From Alphaproteobacteria bacterium (GTDB lineage: Bacteria > Pseudomonadota > Alphaproteobacteria > Micavibrionales > Micavibrionaceae), in assembly GCA_028289285.1 (NCBI GenBank), contig JANQRF010000007.1:1-64000 (forward strand): a DNA stretch of 64,000 nucleotides, read 5' to 3'. The notes under the pieces were generated by a model. It saw only the letters and a list, made by a program, of their open reading frames with translations, searched no databases and was not told the origin of the DNA. The position numbers were made by a program, and so were the translations under genes. Below, piece by piece: positions 8,270-15,506 of the stretch (position 1 is its first letter; each line of letters begins with the position of its first letter).

Positions 8270-8288
8270 GCAACTGATAATCATTCTC
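8270..8288 (-). promoter_or_regulatory. Fur box upstream of the small Cys-containing gene
   Basis: GCAACTGATAATCATTCTC matches the 19-bp Fur consensus (GATAATGATAATCATTATC) at 15 of 19 positions by direct comparison, including the central TGATAATCATT core. It ends 32 bases before the chosen start codon, a normal place for an operator overlapping the promoter. Confidence 0.75.
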
Positions 8289-8347
8289 ATTTAAAGAGAG
8301 GAGAAAGTCAAGGGGCCAAAATAGAGATATCCCAAGATGTGTGTATA

Positions 8348-8465
8348 CCCCTCACCCAGCTTTGCCTAATCTTCCCCGGATCGGGGTCCGGGGTCGATAA
8401 GGCTACGCAACCCTCTCCCATAGGGAGAGGGAGGGGCCCGCGCGCAAGCGTGGGAGGGTGAGGGG
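8348..8465. repeat. REP-like palindromic repeat, copy 1
   Basis: Outer arms CCCCTCACCC (8348-8357) and GGGTGAGGGG (8456-8465) and inner arms CCCTCTCCC/GGGAGAGGG (8411-8431) make a nested inverted repeat. A close relative is at 48563-48666, including the shared right part (GAGGGAGGGGCCCGCGC, then AAGCGTGGGAGGGTGAGG). Repeats of this CCCTCACCC...GGGTGAGGG type are widespread intergenic sequences in proteobacteria. It sits directly upstream of the structured element, as does copy 2. Confidence 0.8.
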
Positions 8466-8471
8466 GTTAAG

Positions 8472-8725
8472 ATTTGCGTTTTAGGGGAAAGCTGATAGGC
8501 TTTGCCTGCACGTTTTCATGATTTCAATGGGGAGAAAACGGGCCGGGGCTTAAGAACCCCCTCACTAGCGGCATTCTAGACACTGCCGTTAATTGTGTCG
8601 CCTCTCGGTCCAAAGGCCGGGTGGTGATGTCATGTCCAAGGCGCAAGCCCAAAAGCATCGCGCCGTTTCTAGTGAGCGGTTCTTAACACCCGGCCACCAG
8701 GGGAATGGTTTCCCTGGTGGTTTTT
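8472..8725 (+). ncRNA. Candidate structured RNA, copy 1 (upstream of an 80-aa gene)
   Basis: Positions 8472-8558 are about 90% identical, without gaps, to 48675-48761. The order is a possible promoter (TTGCGT, 16 bases, TAGGCT), a conserved hairpin CGTTTTC (8511-8517)/GAAAACG (8534-8540) with a conserved 16-nt loop, a long stem (GGCCGGG 8541-8547, TTAAGAAC, CTCACTAG 8561-8568 pairing with CTAGTGAG 8669-8676, GTTCTTAA, CCCGGCC 8689-8695), an inner CGGCA/TGCCG hairpin and a shared ATGTCCAAGGC stretch. It ends in CCACCAGGG/CCCTGGTGG followed by five T. Stem sequences differ between copies but stay paired. It matches no RNA family I can recognise (not 6S, RNase P, tmRNA or SRP). It could be a small RNA with terminator or a leader with an attenuator. 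Confidence 0.7.
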
Positions 8726-8759
8726 CATGACCGTATTTTAAATGAAAAGGACCATCCCC

Positions 8760-9002
8760 ATGACTGACATAGGCGAAAATGACGATATTGAAAAAGAGTT
8801 GCGCGCGCTTGCGCATATTGATACTGAAATTTTTAGCAAGACGGGAAAGCTGGAACCTGAAAAATTAAAGCAGGTTCTTGAAAACTTGGCATCGGTGATG
8901 CGCTTTTCAGATGCCGCCACGCAGCTTGCGCTATGTAAGCTGGAAGATATGACCATCCAGATTGAAACGGTTTTTCCGGATTTAAGGAAACCTGATTTAT
9001 AA
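8760..9002 (+). CDS. 80-aa helical protein following the structured RNA, copy 1
   Basis: The protein (start MTDIGENDDIEKEL) is predicted all alpha-helical, acidic, without Cys-rich or membrane segments. It aligns along its length, weakly, with the 68-aa protein at 48961: the shared pattern is LxxLAxxxTxI, then LxxLLxxLxxVM, then LxLxxLxDxxxQxE. Both are preceded by the same leader, TTTTAAATGAAAAGG, then ATCCCC directly before ATG. An upstream in-frame ATG at 8742 lies inside that leader and is less likely. The AAAGG at 8746-8750 may serve as the ribosome site. The function is unknown; the fixed pairing with the RNA suggests that the two work together or move together. Confidence 0.7.
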   Translation: MTDIGENDDIEKELRALAHIDTEIFSKTGKLEPEKLKQVLENLASVMRFSDAATQLALCKLEDMTIQIETVFPDLRKPDL

Positions 9003-9530
9003 TGTCATCGCCATCAACACGGCCGGGCCGTCGGGGGTGGTGATGTCTGATTCTTTACGAAAGCCGACCTGTTCGTAACATTTAAGGGCCGGGGCGTTAT
9101 CCGGATGCGGATCAACAATCATGCGGGTGATGCCGTCTATGTTTTTCAGGCTTGCGATAAAGGCCTTGATAAATTTCGTGCCGTGCCCGAATCCGATCAT
9201 GGACGGATCGCCGATAAACTGGTCTGTGCCGTATGTGCCTTCTTCCTGTGGGTTCTCCCCCCAAAACTCCGGATCGCCTGCCGGGTCGTAAACCTGGATG
9301 AAGGCAAATTCCCGCCCCTGATGTGAGACGATATAACGCGCGACATTTGTTTTATCGGCTTCCATATCTTTTTCCATCACGGCAATTTCTTCTTCGGGTG
9401 GAGACCACCAGTCCGGCATGTGCGGTTCGGACAGCCAAAAACGCACGAGCTTTAAATCACTTTGCTTCAGGCGGGTAAATTTATATCCGCCCTGTTCAAA
9501 CTGACCCGGCATTTTGTCAATCGCGCTCAT
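8997..9530 (-). CDS. GNAT acetyltransferase resembling the AAC(6')-Ib group
   Basis: The 177-residue protein has the GNAT layout: the acetyl-CoA loop region (IGDPSMIGFGHGTKFIKAF, about residues 107-125) and the motif-B helix region (DPHPDNAPALKCYEQVGF). The end, TTPDGPAVLMAMTL, is very similar to the C-terminus of AAC(6')-Ib-type aminoglycoside 6'-N-acetyltransferases. Whether it acetylates aminoglycosides is inference; related chromosomal proteins may act on other amines or siderophore precursors. It overlaps hldE by 4 bases (ATGA), so it is co-transcribed with LPS heptose synthesis, and its end overlaps the convergent 80-aa gene by 6 bases. Confidence 0.75.
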   Translation of the reverse strand: MSAIDKMPGQFEQGGYKFTRLKQSDLKLVRFWLSEPHMPDWWSPPEEEIAVMEKDMEADKTNVARYIVSHQGREFAFIQVYDPAGDPEFWGENPQEEGTYGTDQFIGDPSMIGFGHGTKFIKAFIASLKNIDGITRMIVDPHPDNAPALKCYEQVGFRKESDITTPDGPAVLMAMTL

Positions 9531-11017
9531 GCGGCTTTGTCCCCTTTATTGGTATCTTGTAGTTTTTCGATTGTGCCTGTCGTTGAATATCCCTCATAAA
9601 GCGGCATGATGTCGACCTCGCCGCCATACGCGCGTACGACTTTTGCTTCGGGAAGCCGGTCCTCGGTGTAATCACCGCCTTTGAAAATAACATCCGGGCG
9701 CAACGTCTCAAGAATACCGCAGGGTGTATTATCCTGCTCGTCTTTTTCGGCCCCAAAAAACACAACCAGATCAACAGAGGCTAATGCACCAGTGACACTT
9801 GCACGGGCGTCCTGATCATTGATGGGGCGGTCGGGGCCTTTCAGAATACGCACGGACGCATCATGATTAAGCGCAAGCACTAACTTGTCGCAGCGGGCGC
9901 GGGCACGGTCGAGATAGCTGACATGACCGTGATGAAGAATATCAAAACAGCCATTGGTAAAACCGACTTTCAGGTTTTGGCTTTGCCAGTCCTTGATAGT
10001 CCGGGTAGCTTCATCAACATCCTGGCGCGCGGCAATGGTAGAACCTGCGCGCCGTCCGGTCTGAAGGTGGGTTTTTAAATCATCCGCGCTGACAACACTG
10101 GTGCCAAGGCGCGTAACGGCAATACCAGCCGCCAGATTGGCAAGCGTGGCTGCCTGTTCTAAAGATGCGCCGGCGGCGGATGCTGCGCCTAAAGTTGCCA
10201 TCACCGTATCGCCTGCGCCGGAGACATCATAAATGTCCCGCGCCTGCGCTTTGATATGAACCGGCGTTTTGCTGCTTTCAAAGACGCTCATGCCATCTTC
10301 CGAGCGGGTGACGATCAGGGCCGGGAGATTATATTCACGCATCACTTTCATCCCTGCCTGTTCAATATCCTGATCAGAGATGCACGGCATGTCCGATGTT
10401 TCGGATAATTCCTTACGGTTCGGAGTGATGAGGGCGGCCCCTTTATATCTGGAAAAGTCTTTATCTTTTGAATCAACAAAAACGGGCTTACCCGATTGGA
10501 TTGCTGCTTCAATAACGCTTCGCGTTAAAACGCCCTTGGCATAGTCGGAGAGAATAATCAGATCGGATTTTTTACCGTGCTTTTTAATCTGTGCGCACAG
10601 GGCTTTTTCAATCTCTTCAGAGACGGGCGTAATTTCTTCTTCATCAAGGCGGAGCATTTGTTGGCCCTGCGCAACGAAACGTGTTTTAGAAATCGTCGGG
10701 CGATTTGGATCATGGATCATGCCGCCAATATCTATGCCTGTTTCTTTTAAAAGAGTGATGAGAGTATCCCCGGCATCATCTTTACCCGTCACGCCGATTA
10801 AATCTGTGTGTGCTCCCAGCGCTATGAGGTTCGAGGCGACATTTCCGGCGCCGCCAGGCATATGAGTCATATCTTTGCGATGCAGCACAGGAACGGGACT
10901 TTCAGGCGAAATCCGCCCGACATCCCCATATATAAAGGTATCCAGCATCACGTCCCCAATCACGAGAATGCGGATTTTACTAAATTTATCAATAAGTTGA
11001 CCAAAATCTGCGGTCAT
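9527..11017 (-). CDS. hldE: Bifunctional heptose-7-phosphate kinase / heptose-1-phosphate adenylyltransferase HldE
   Basis: HldE makes ADP-glycero-manno-heptose for the LPS inner core. The N-terminal ribokinase-type half (about residues 1-325) shows GDVMLDTFIYGDVGRISPE, PGGAGNVASN and the anion-hole motif DVSGAGDTVMA. The C-terminal half is a nucleotidyltransferase, with GFTNGCFDILHHGHVSYLD near residue 350. At 496 residues it is the usual full length. It leads an operon with the overlapping acetyltransferase gene and implies a heptose-containing LPS. Confidence 0.97.
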   Translation of the reverse strand: MTADFGQLIDKFSKIRILVIGDVMLDTFIYGDVGRISPESPVPVLHRKDMTHMPGGAGNVASNLIALGAHTDLIGVTGKDDAGDTLITLLKETGIDIGGMIHDPNRPTISKTRFVAQGQQMLRLDEEEITPVSEEIEKALCAQIKKHGKKSDLIILSDYAKGVLTRSVIEAAIQSGKPVFVDSKDKDFSRYKGAALITPNRKELSETSDMPCISDQDIEQAGMKVMREYNLPALIVTRSEDGMSVFESSKTPVHIKAQARDIYDVSGAGDTVMATLGAASAAGASLEQAATLANLAAGIAVTRLGTSVVSADDLKTHLQTGRRAGSTIAARQDVDEATRTIKDWQSQNLKVGFTNGCFDILHHGHVSYLDRARARCDKLVLALNHDASVRILKGPDRPINDQDARASVTGALASVDLVVFFGAEKDEQDNTPCGILETLRPDVIFKGGDYTEDRLPEAKVVRAYGGEVDIMPLYEGYSTTGTIEKLQDTNKGDKAA

Positions 11018-11145
11018 TTTTTAAGCCTTTGTTAACTCATATTTCCGTATGTTTTTGCCCGTTTGTTAGGAATTCGTCAATCATTTGAGCGCATACTAGT
11101 AGATGGGTTTATTTATATATGCGGGTTTTACGGGGTAGGGGAAAC

Positions 11146-12129
11146 GTGACGCACGATAAGTACGAGACAAGAGATACGCAAATTTCTCAGGATACTTCCC
11201 ATAAGGGGGTTCTTTCCGGACTAAAAGCACGGTTACATCGCAACAAGCTCGGCGAGCTTCTTGTACAGGACGGGCATCTCTCACCACAACAATTAAAATA
11301 TGCGCTGGCGCAAAGCCGGGATAACGGACAACGTCTCGGTAACTATCTTGTCGAATTTAATTACATCAGTGCAGGTACGATTCGCAAAACACTGTTTGAG
11401 CAGTTTGCTTTACGTTTCCTGACAACAGCTGTCACAGCTTTTCTGACATTTTCATCCATGGGCTTTGCAAAGCAAGCACGCGCCGGGACCGTTAAAGATG
11501 TGCCTGCCCGTATGGCTGTTGCGTTTAACAGTGTGACACCGGCAAGCTATCATCCAAAGCTGTTTGGCTCTGTTGAAAAACAATCCCGTTCTTTAAAAGC
11601 CTTTACAAAATGGACAGGCATGTTTTCACGCTTTGATGCAGCTTTGAATAATTCTTACGGTCAAAAATCCATGGGTAAGTTCAAAGCGCAGCTGGAAGGC
11701 TTGCAAGGTCTGCCGCTGCACAAGATGGCCGCCAAGGTTAATGACATGGTCAACAAGGTGCGTTACGTCACTGACAGCCGCAATTACGGCAAGACCGATT
11801 ACTGGGCGACCCCGGTTGAGTTCTTTGAAAAAGGCGGGGACTGCGAAGATTTTGCAATTACAAAATATACAGCTTTGCGTGCGCTCGGCGTTCCTGAAAA
11901 CCGCCTTCGTATTGCGATCGTTCAGGATCTGCAAAAAAATATTCCGCACGCAATTTTGATCGTTTACACCGATAACGGTCCGATGGTTTTGGATAATCAA
12001 ATTAAAACCATGACGAGTGCAGACCGGATCAGCCATTATAAGCCGATTTTCTCAATCAACCGCACAGCCTGGTGGCTGCATACAAAGCCAAAAGGCAATG
12101 TGACTGTGGTTGCTGCAGCGGCCCGCTAA
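11146..12129 (+). CDS. Transglutaminase-like cysteine protease (BTLCP/LapG-like) with N-terminal MshEN-like domain
   Basis: Numbered from the in-frame ATG at 11119, residues 43-95 match the MshEN pattern (KLGELLVQDGHLSPQQLKYAL, then RLGNYLVEFNYIS), a module known in other proteins to bind cyclic di-GMP. A hydrophobic segment follows at 97-116. The rest is a bacterial transglutaminase-like protease of the LapG/DUF920 type with Cys242 (GGDCEDFA), His277 (PHAIL) and Asp292 (MVLDNQ); the Cys-His distance equals that of LapG. The layout suggests a cytoplasmic sensor and a periplasmic protease in one chain. GTG at 11146 follows TAGGGG and is the better start; the ATG at 11119 has no ribosome site. 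No lapA or lapD gene is visible. Confidence 0.85.
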   Translation: MTHDKYETRDTQISQDTSHKGVLSGLKARLHRNKLGELLVQDGHLSPQQLKYALAQSRDNGQRLGNYLVEFNYISAGTIRKTLFEQFALRFLTTAVTAFLTFSSMGFAKQARAGTVKDVPARMAVAFNSVTPASYHPKLFGSVEKQSRSLKAFTKWTGMFSRFDAALNNSYGQKSMGKFKAQLEGLQGLPLHKMAAKVNDMVNKVRYVTDSRNYGKTDYWATPVEFFEKGGDCEDFAITKYTALRALGVPENRLRIAIVQDLQKNIPHAILIVYTDNGPMVLDNQIKTMTSADRISHYKPIFSINRTAWWLHTKPKGNVTVVAAAAR

Positions 12130-12281
12130 ACCGGTCATTTTTTACGTCTTTGTTTTTTCCTTCATATGTATGTATTACAAGAGCATTAAGCACTTTTTAT
12201 AGACATCTATTTATGGTTTAATTCTTTTGTACTGTTTTTGTCCATTTTAAATCTGTTCAAATGAATATCTGCGCTCTTTAA

Positions 12282-13367
12282 ATGATTCCACCGGATAAAA
12301 AAGCTCTCGCCCTTAAATTTCGAAAAGACACTCTTGTAGATATCGCCATTATCGGATGTGTCTCTGTTGTCTTATCCGGCCTGATGGCCCGCTTTGATAT
12401 CTTCGAGCTTTGGCACAATTTTGTCCATATGCATGATGAGTGGGATCTGAATGAGGTCCTTGTTGTTGTTTTATCCATGCTGGTGGCCGGGACGGTTTTA
12501 GCCGTGCGTCATACGATCCGGCTGGAAAAGATGAACGATCAGCTTGAAGAGATGCAAGGCCGGCTTGAAACAGAACAAGACATTAAAAACCAGAATGAAA
12601 AGCTGGCTTCTATCGGTGAGATTGCAGGCGGGATGGCGCATGAAATTAACAATGCGCTTCAGCCGGCTATCGGGATGAGTGAAATTCTTATCCGCCGGTT
12701 GAAAGACCAGGACCCCAAGCTGACAGAATATGTGACGATGATTCACGATAGTTCTCTGCAGGCGCGCAATATCGTTCAAAACGTTCTTTCTTTTGCGCGC
12801 GGGAAATATATGGACATGCATTTTGTGACCGTAGAAGAAGCTTTAAACGAAGCCTTGGCTCTTTCCAAACCTATGGTATCTGCAACGGTTGATCTGACCA
12901 TTGACCTTGGAAATGTGAATGCGCCTGCGCAGACCCCTTATCTTCTTATTAATGAAACGGGTCTTAGTCAGATTTTCAGCAATCTTTTTAAAAATGCCTC
13001 CGATGCCATGGGCCAGAATGGAACGATTGATGTGTCCTTAAAATATAAAATTATTGATGAGAGTCTTTCAAAGGCGCATGACGTGAAGCCCGGTCCTTTT
13101 GTTGAAATCACGGTGCGCGATGATGGTCCGGGTATGAATAAGGAAATTTTAGATAAAATATTTGATCCGTTTTTTACAACCAAGCCTGTTGATCAGGGCA
13201 CAGGGCTTGGCCTGGCAACTTCGTTTGGCATTATGCGCCAGTTCGGGGGCACAATTTATGCCGAGAGCAAGCCCAGAGAAGGCGCCAGTTTTTACATTCT
13301 GTTACCGGTCTTAAAGGAAGAAGAGCGCCCGCAGGATTTACCTGAGGAGGATTTGTTCCTTGACTAA
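12282..13367 (+). CDS. Membrane sensor histidine kinase
   Basis: The 361-residue protein has two membrane helices (about 18-36 and 58-76) with a very short periplasmic loop, a coiled coil (80-108), a HisKA box with phospho-acceptor His120 (GGMAHEINNALQP), and a HATPase domain with the N box (NLFKNASDAM), DDGPGM, FDPFFTTK and GTGLGLA. The short loop suggests it senses the membrane or a cytoplasmic cue rather than a periplasmic ligand. The downstream receiver gene overlaps by 8 bases, so kinase and receiver are translated together. The signal is not evident. Confidence 0.92.
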   Translation: MIPPDKKALALKFRKDTLVDIAIIGCVSVVLSGLMARFDIFELWHNFVHMHDEWDLNEVLVVVLSMLVAGTVLAVRHTIRLEKMNDQLEEMQGRLETEQDIKNQNEKLASIGEIAGGMAHEINNALQPAIGMSEILIRRLKDQDPKLTEYVTMIHDSSLQARNIVQNVLSFARGKYMDMHFVTVEEALNEALALSKPMVSATVDLTIDLGNVNAPAQTPYLLINETGLSQIFSNLFKNASDAMGQNGTIDVSLKYKIIDESLSKAHDVKPGPFVEITVRDDGPGMNKEILDKIFDPFFTTKPVDQGTGLGLATSFGIMRQFGGTIYAESKPREGASFYILLPVLKEEERPQDLPEEDLFLD

Positions 13368-13752
13368 AAGAATACTCATTGTTGAAGACCGCCTGGATGT
13401 GCGTATGAGCATTGAAGCAATGCTCGAGGAAGAGGGCTATCATATCGAGATGGCCGAAAACGGAAAGATTGCTCTGGATGTGCTTGCACGCGATATGGCA
13501 AACGATCCGTATGATCTGGTGATTACAGATGTGATGATGCCGGATCTGGACGGCATTGAATTAATGACAGCGATTAATGTCGGATATGGAGACAACAAAC
13601 CGCCCGTGATGGTCATTTCAGGCGGAGGGTATAATATGGCTGCTGATGATCTATTGATTGCAGCCGGAGACATGGCTGATCATGTGCTGCGCAAACCCTT
13701 TACTGTCGATGAATTGGTAAAATCCGTCAATTTTGTATTGAAAAAGGCCTGA
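13360..13752 (+). CDS. Single-domain response regulator (receiver only)
   Basis: This is a CheY-type receiver of 130 residues with acidic residues Glu9/Asp10, phospho-acceptor Asp57 (VITDVMMPDLDG) and the Lys of LRKPF. There is no output domain. It starts at TTG, preceded by GAGGAGGA, and overlaps the kinase gene by 8 bases. Single-domain regulators commonly act by binding partners or as phosphate relays. A second receiver gene follows 21 bases later. Confidence 0.9.
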   Translation: MTKRILIVEDRLDVRMSIEAMLEEEGYHIEMAENGKIALDVLARDMANDPYDLVITDVMMPDLDGIELMTAINVGYGDNKPPVMVISGGGYNMAADDLLIAAGDMADHVLRKPFTVDELVKSVNFVLKKA

Positions 13753-13773
13753 ACCTGTCCAATATACTTTAGT

Positions 13774-14157
13774 ATGGATTTGAAGCAACTCAAGGTCATG
13801 ATTGTGGAAGACCAGCAAAATGCGCGCGCAACGCTGCGTCATATGCTGGGCGAAATCGGGATCAACCAGATTTTTGAAGCCAATGACGGGGATACGGCCC
13901 GCGACCTTATGGATATGGACGAGTCTATGGTCGATATCATTATCTGTGACTGGAATATGCCGAAATTTGAAGGTATTGAGCTTTTAAAACATATCCGTGC
14001 AAGAGGTTTTAGAATGCCTTTCCTGATGATCACCGCCCGAACAGACACGGAATCTGTGATCGAAGCTAAAAATGCGGGTGTAACCGGCTATATCCGTAAA
14101 CCTTTTTCCATGAGCGATCTGGAAGGCAAGGTCAAAAAACTGGCTGCAAATATGTAG
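13774..14157 (+). CDS. CheY-like single-domain response regulator
   Basis: The 127-residue receiver has Glu12/Asp13, phospho-acceptor Asp59 (IICDWNMPKFEG) and Lys of YIRKPF. Asp-Trp-Asn-Met-Pro is the pattern of true CheY proteins. It is the third gene of the kinase operon, so one kinase may serve two receivers, but no chemotaxis or flagellar gene is in the window. Transcription probably ends before the nrdB control region. Confidence 0.9.
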   Translation: MDLKQLKVMIVEDQQNARATLRHMLGEIGINQIFEANDGDTARDLMDMDESMVDIIICDWNMPKFEGIELLKHIRARGFRMPFLMITARTDTESVIEAKNAGVTGYIRKPFSMSDLEGKVKKLAANM

Positions 14158-14169
14158 ATAACCCAAAAA

Positions 14170-14216
14170 CATCTATATATAGTGTTGAATTTTTAAAAAT
14201 AGACTATATATTGATT
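14170..14216 (+). promoter_or_regulatory. Tandem NrdR boxes upstream of nrdB
   Basis: Box 1 (14170-14185, CATCTATATATAGTGT) and box 2 (14201-14216, AGACTATATATTGATT) match the NrdR consensus acaCwAtATaTwGtgt at 13 of 16 positions each. They are 31 bp apart start to start, the three-helical-turn spacing usual for NrdR, the dATP/ATP-sensing repressor of ribonucleotide reductase genes. Confidence 0.8.
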
Positions 14217-14337
14217 ATTTCAGGTCGCAAAGATCTGTGGATAGGTTTCACAAAAGACTCGGGACTCTGCTCCCCGAATCGTGGAAGAGTCCTATTTAAA
14301 TCAACAGTTTTAATTCGTTTTTATCAAGGAGATGATG

Positions 14338-15408
14338 ATGGGTCAGGCCATGACAGATACAACCGCAAATTCAAATTCACCGCTTTTACAAGAGCGCCAT
14401 GTCTATAAACCGTTTCTTTATCCGTGGTGTTATGAAGCTTGGCTGACACAACAGCGTATTCACTGGCTGCCGGAAGAAGTGCCGCTTGCCGAAGATGTGC
14501 GCGACTGGAAAAAGAATCTGACCCCGTCAGAAAAAAACCTGATGACCCAGATTTTCCGTTTCTTCACGCAAAGTGATGTCGAAGTGAATAATTGTTACAT
14601 GAAACATTACAGCCAGGTTTTCGGACCGGTGGAAGTGCAGATGATGCTTGCGGCCTTTTCAAATATTGAAACCGTGCATATTGCAGCCTACTCACACTTG
14701 CTTGATACGATCGGCATGCCTGAAGTCGAATATTCCGCCTTCCTGAAATATAAGGAGATGAAAGACAAGTTCGACTACATGCAGGATGTCTCGATGGAAA
14801 GCCCGCGCGATATTGCCAAAACCATGGCGATGTTTGGTGCGTTCACAGAAGGTCTGGCGCTGTTTGCCTCCTTTGCGATCCTCATGAACTTCCCGCGCTT
14901 TAACAAAATGAAAGGAATGGGTCAGATTGTGACCTGGTCGGTGCGCGATGAAACACTGCACTGCCTGTCGATGATCCGTTTGTTTAACACATTTATCCAG
15001 GAACATCCGGATATCTGGGACGATGAGCTGAAACGCGAAATTACAGAAAGCTGCAGAATTACGGTTGAGCATGAAGACGCCTTTATTGATCTGTGCTTTG
15101 AACAAGGCGAGATTGAAGGGATGACGGCAGAAGACGTAAAACAATATATCCGTTATATTGGCGATCGCCGTTTGCAACAGCTGAACCTTGAGCCGATTTA
15201 CGGGATTGAGAAAAATCCGCTGCCCTGGATGGATGTGATGCTGAACGGTGCCGAACACACCAACTTCTTTGAAAACCGTGCAACTGAATATTCTAAAGCC
15301 TCTACTGAAGGGGCCTGGGAAGATGTCTTCTCTGAAGAGCTGTTTTCCGGCAATTACGGCAAGAAGATCGGCGGCACGGAAGATGGCGGCGAGCAGGTCG
15401 CAGCATAA
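14338..15408 (+). CDS. nrdB: Class I ribonucleotide reductase, beta (small) subunit
   Basis: This is the diiron tyrosyl-radical subunit that drives NDP reduction by NrdA. The family pattern is clear: WLPEEVPLAEDVRDW, FRFFTQSDVEVNNCYMKHY, the ligand helix AFSNIETVHIAAYSHLLDT, TEGLALFASFAILMNF and WSVRDETLHCLSMIRL. Three ATGs stand in a row (14332, 14335, 14338); AAGGAG ends at 14331, so the third has the best spacing. The upstream NrdR boxes support regulation by deoxynucleotide supply. nrdA is not adjacent and not in the window, which is less common. A strong terminator follows. Confidence 0.95.
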   Translation: MGQAMTDTTANSNSPLLQERHVYKPFLYPWCYEAWLTQQRIHWLPEEVPLAEDVRDWKKNLTPSEKNLMTQIFRFFTQSDVEVNNCYMKHYSQVFGPVEVQMMLAAFSNIETVHIAAYSHLLDTIGMPEVEYSAFLKYKEMKDKFDYMQDVSMESPRDIAKTMAMFGAFTEGLALFASFAILMNFPRFNKMKGMGQIVTWSVRDETLHCLSMIRLFNTFIQEHPDIWDDELKREITESCRITVEHEDAFIDLCFEQGEIEGMTAEDVKQYIRYIGDRRLQQLNLEPIYGIEKNPLPWMDVMLNGAEHTNFFENRATEYSKASTEGAWEDVFSEELFSGNYGKKIGGTEDGGEQVAA

Positions 15409-15433
15409 CCTTAAATTCATACTGCCAATGAGT

Positions 15434-15467
15434 AAAAAGGACGCATTTATTTGCGTCCTTTTTTTTT
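15434..15467. terminator. Rho-independent terminator after nrdB
   Basis: A perfect 12-bp stem, AAAAAGGACGCA (15434-15445) with TGCGTCCTTTTT (15452-15463), has a 6-nt loop and runs on into further T. It ends nrdB transcription 26 bases after the stop codon. Confidence 0.9.
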
Positions 15468-15506
15468 CTATGCTTTATAGGGGGCATCAAAACAGGAGAG
15501 AGAAAT

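Noticed and set aside
8348..8465. CRISPR array
   Set aside because: The repeats are nested palindromes present once per site, with no regular spacers and no cas genes anywhere in the window.
8541..8700. Match of the structured element to 6S RNA, RNase P RNA, SRP RNA, tmRNA or a known riboswitch
   Set aside because: The conserved blocks of those RNAs are not present; only the general hairpin shape of 6S is similar, so I left it as an unknown.
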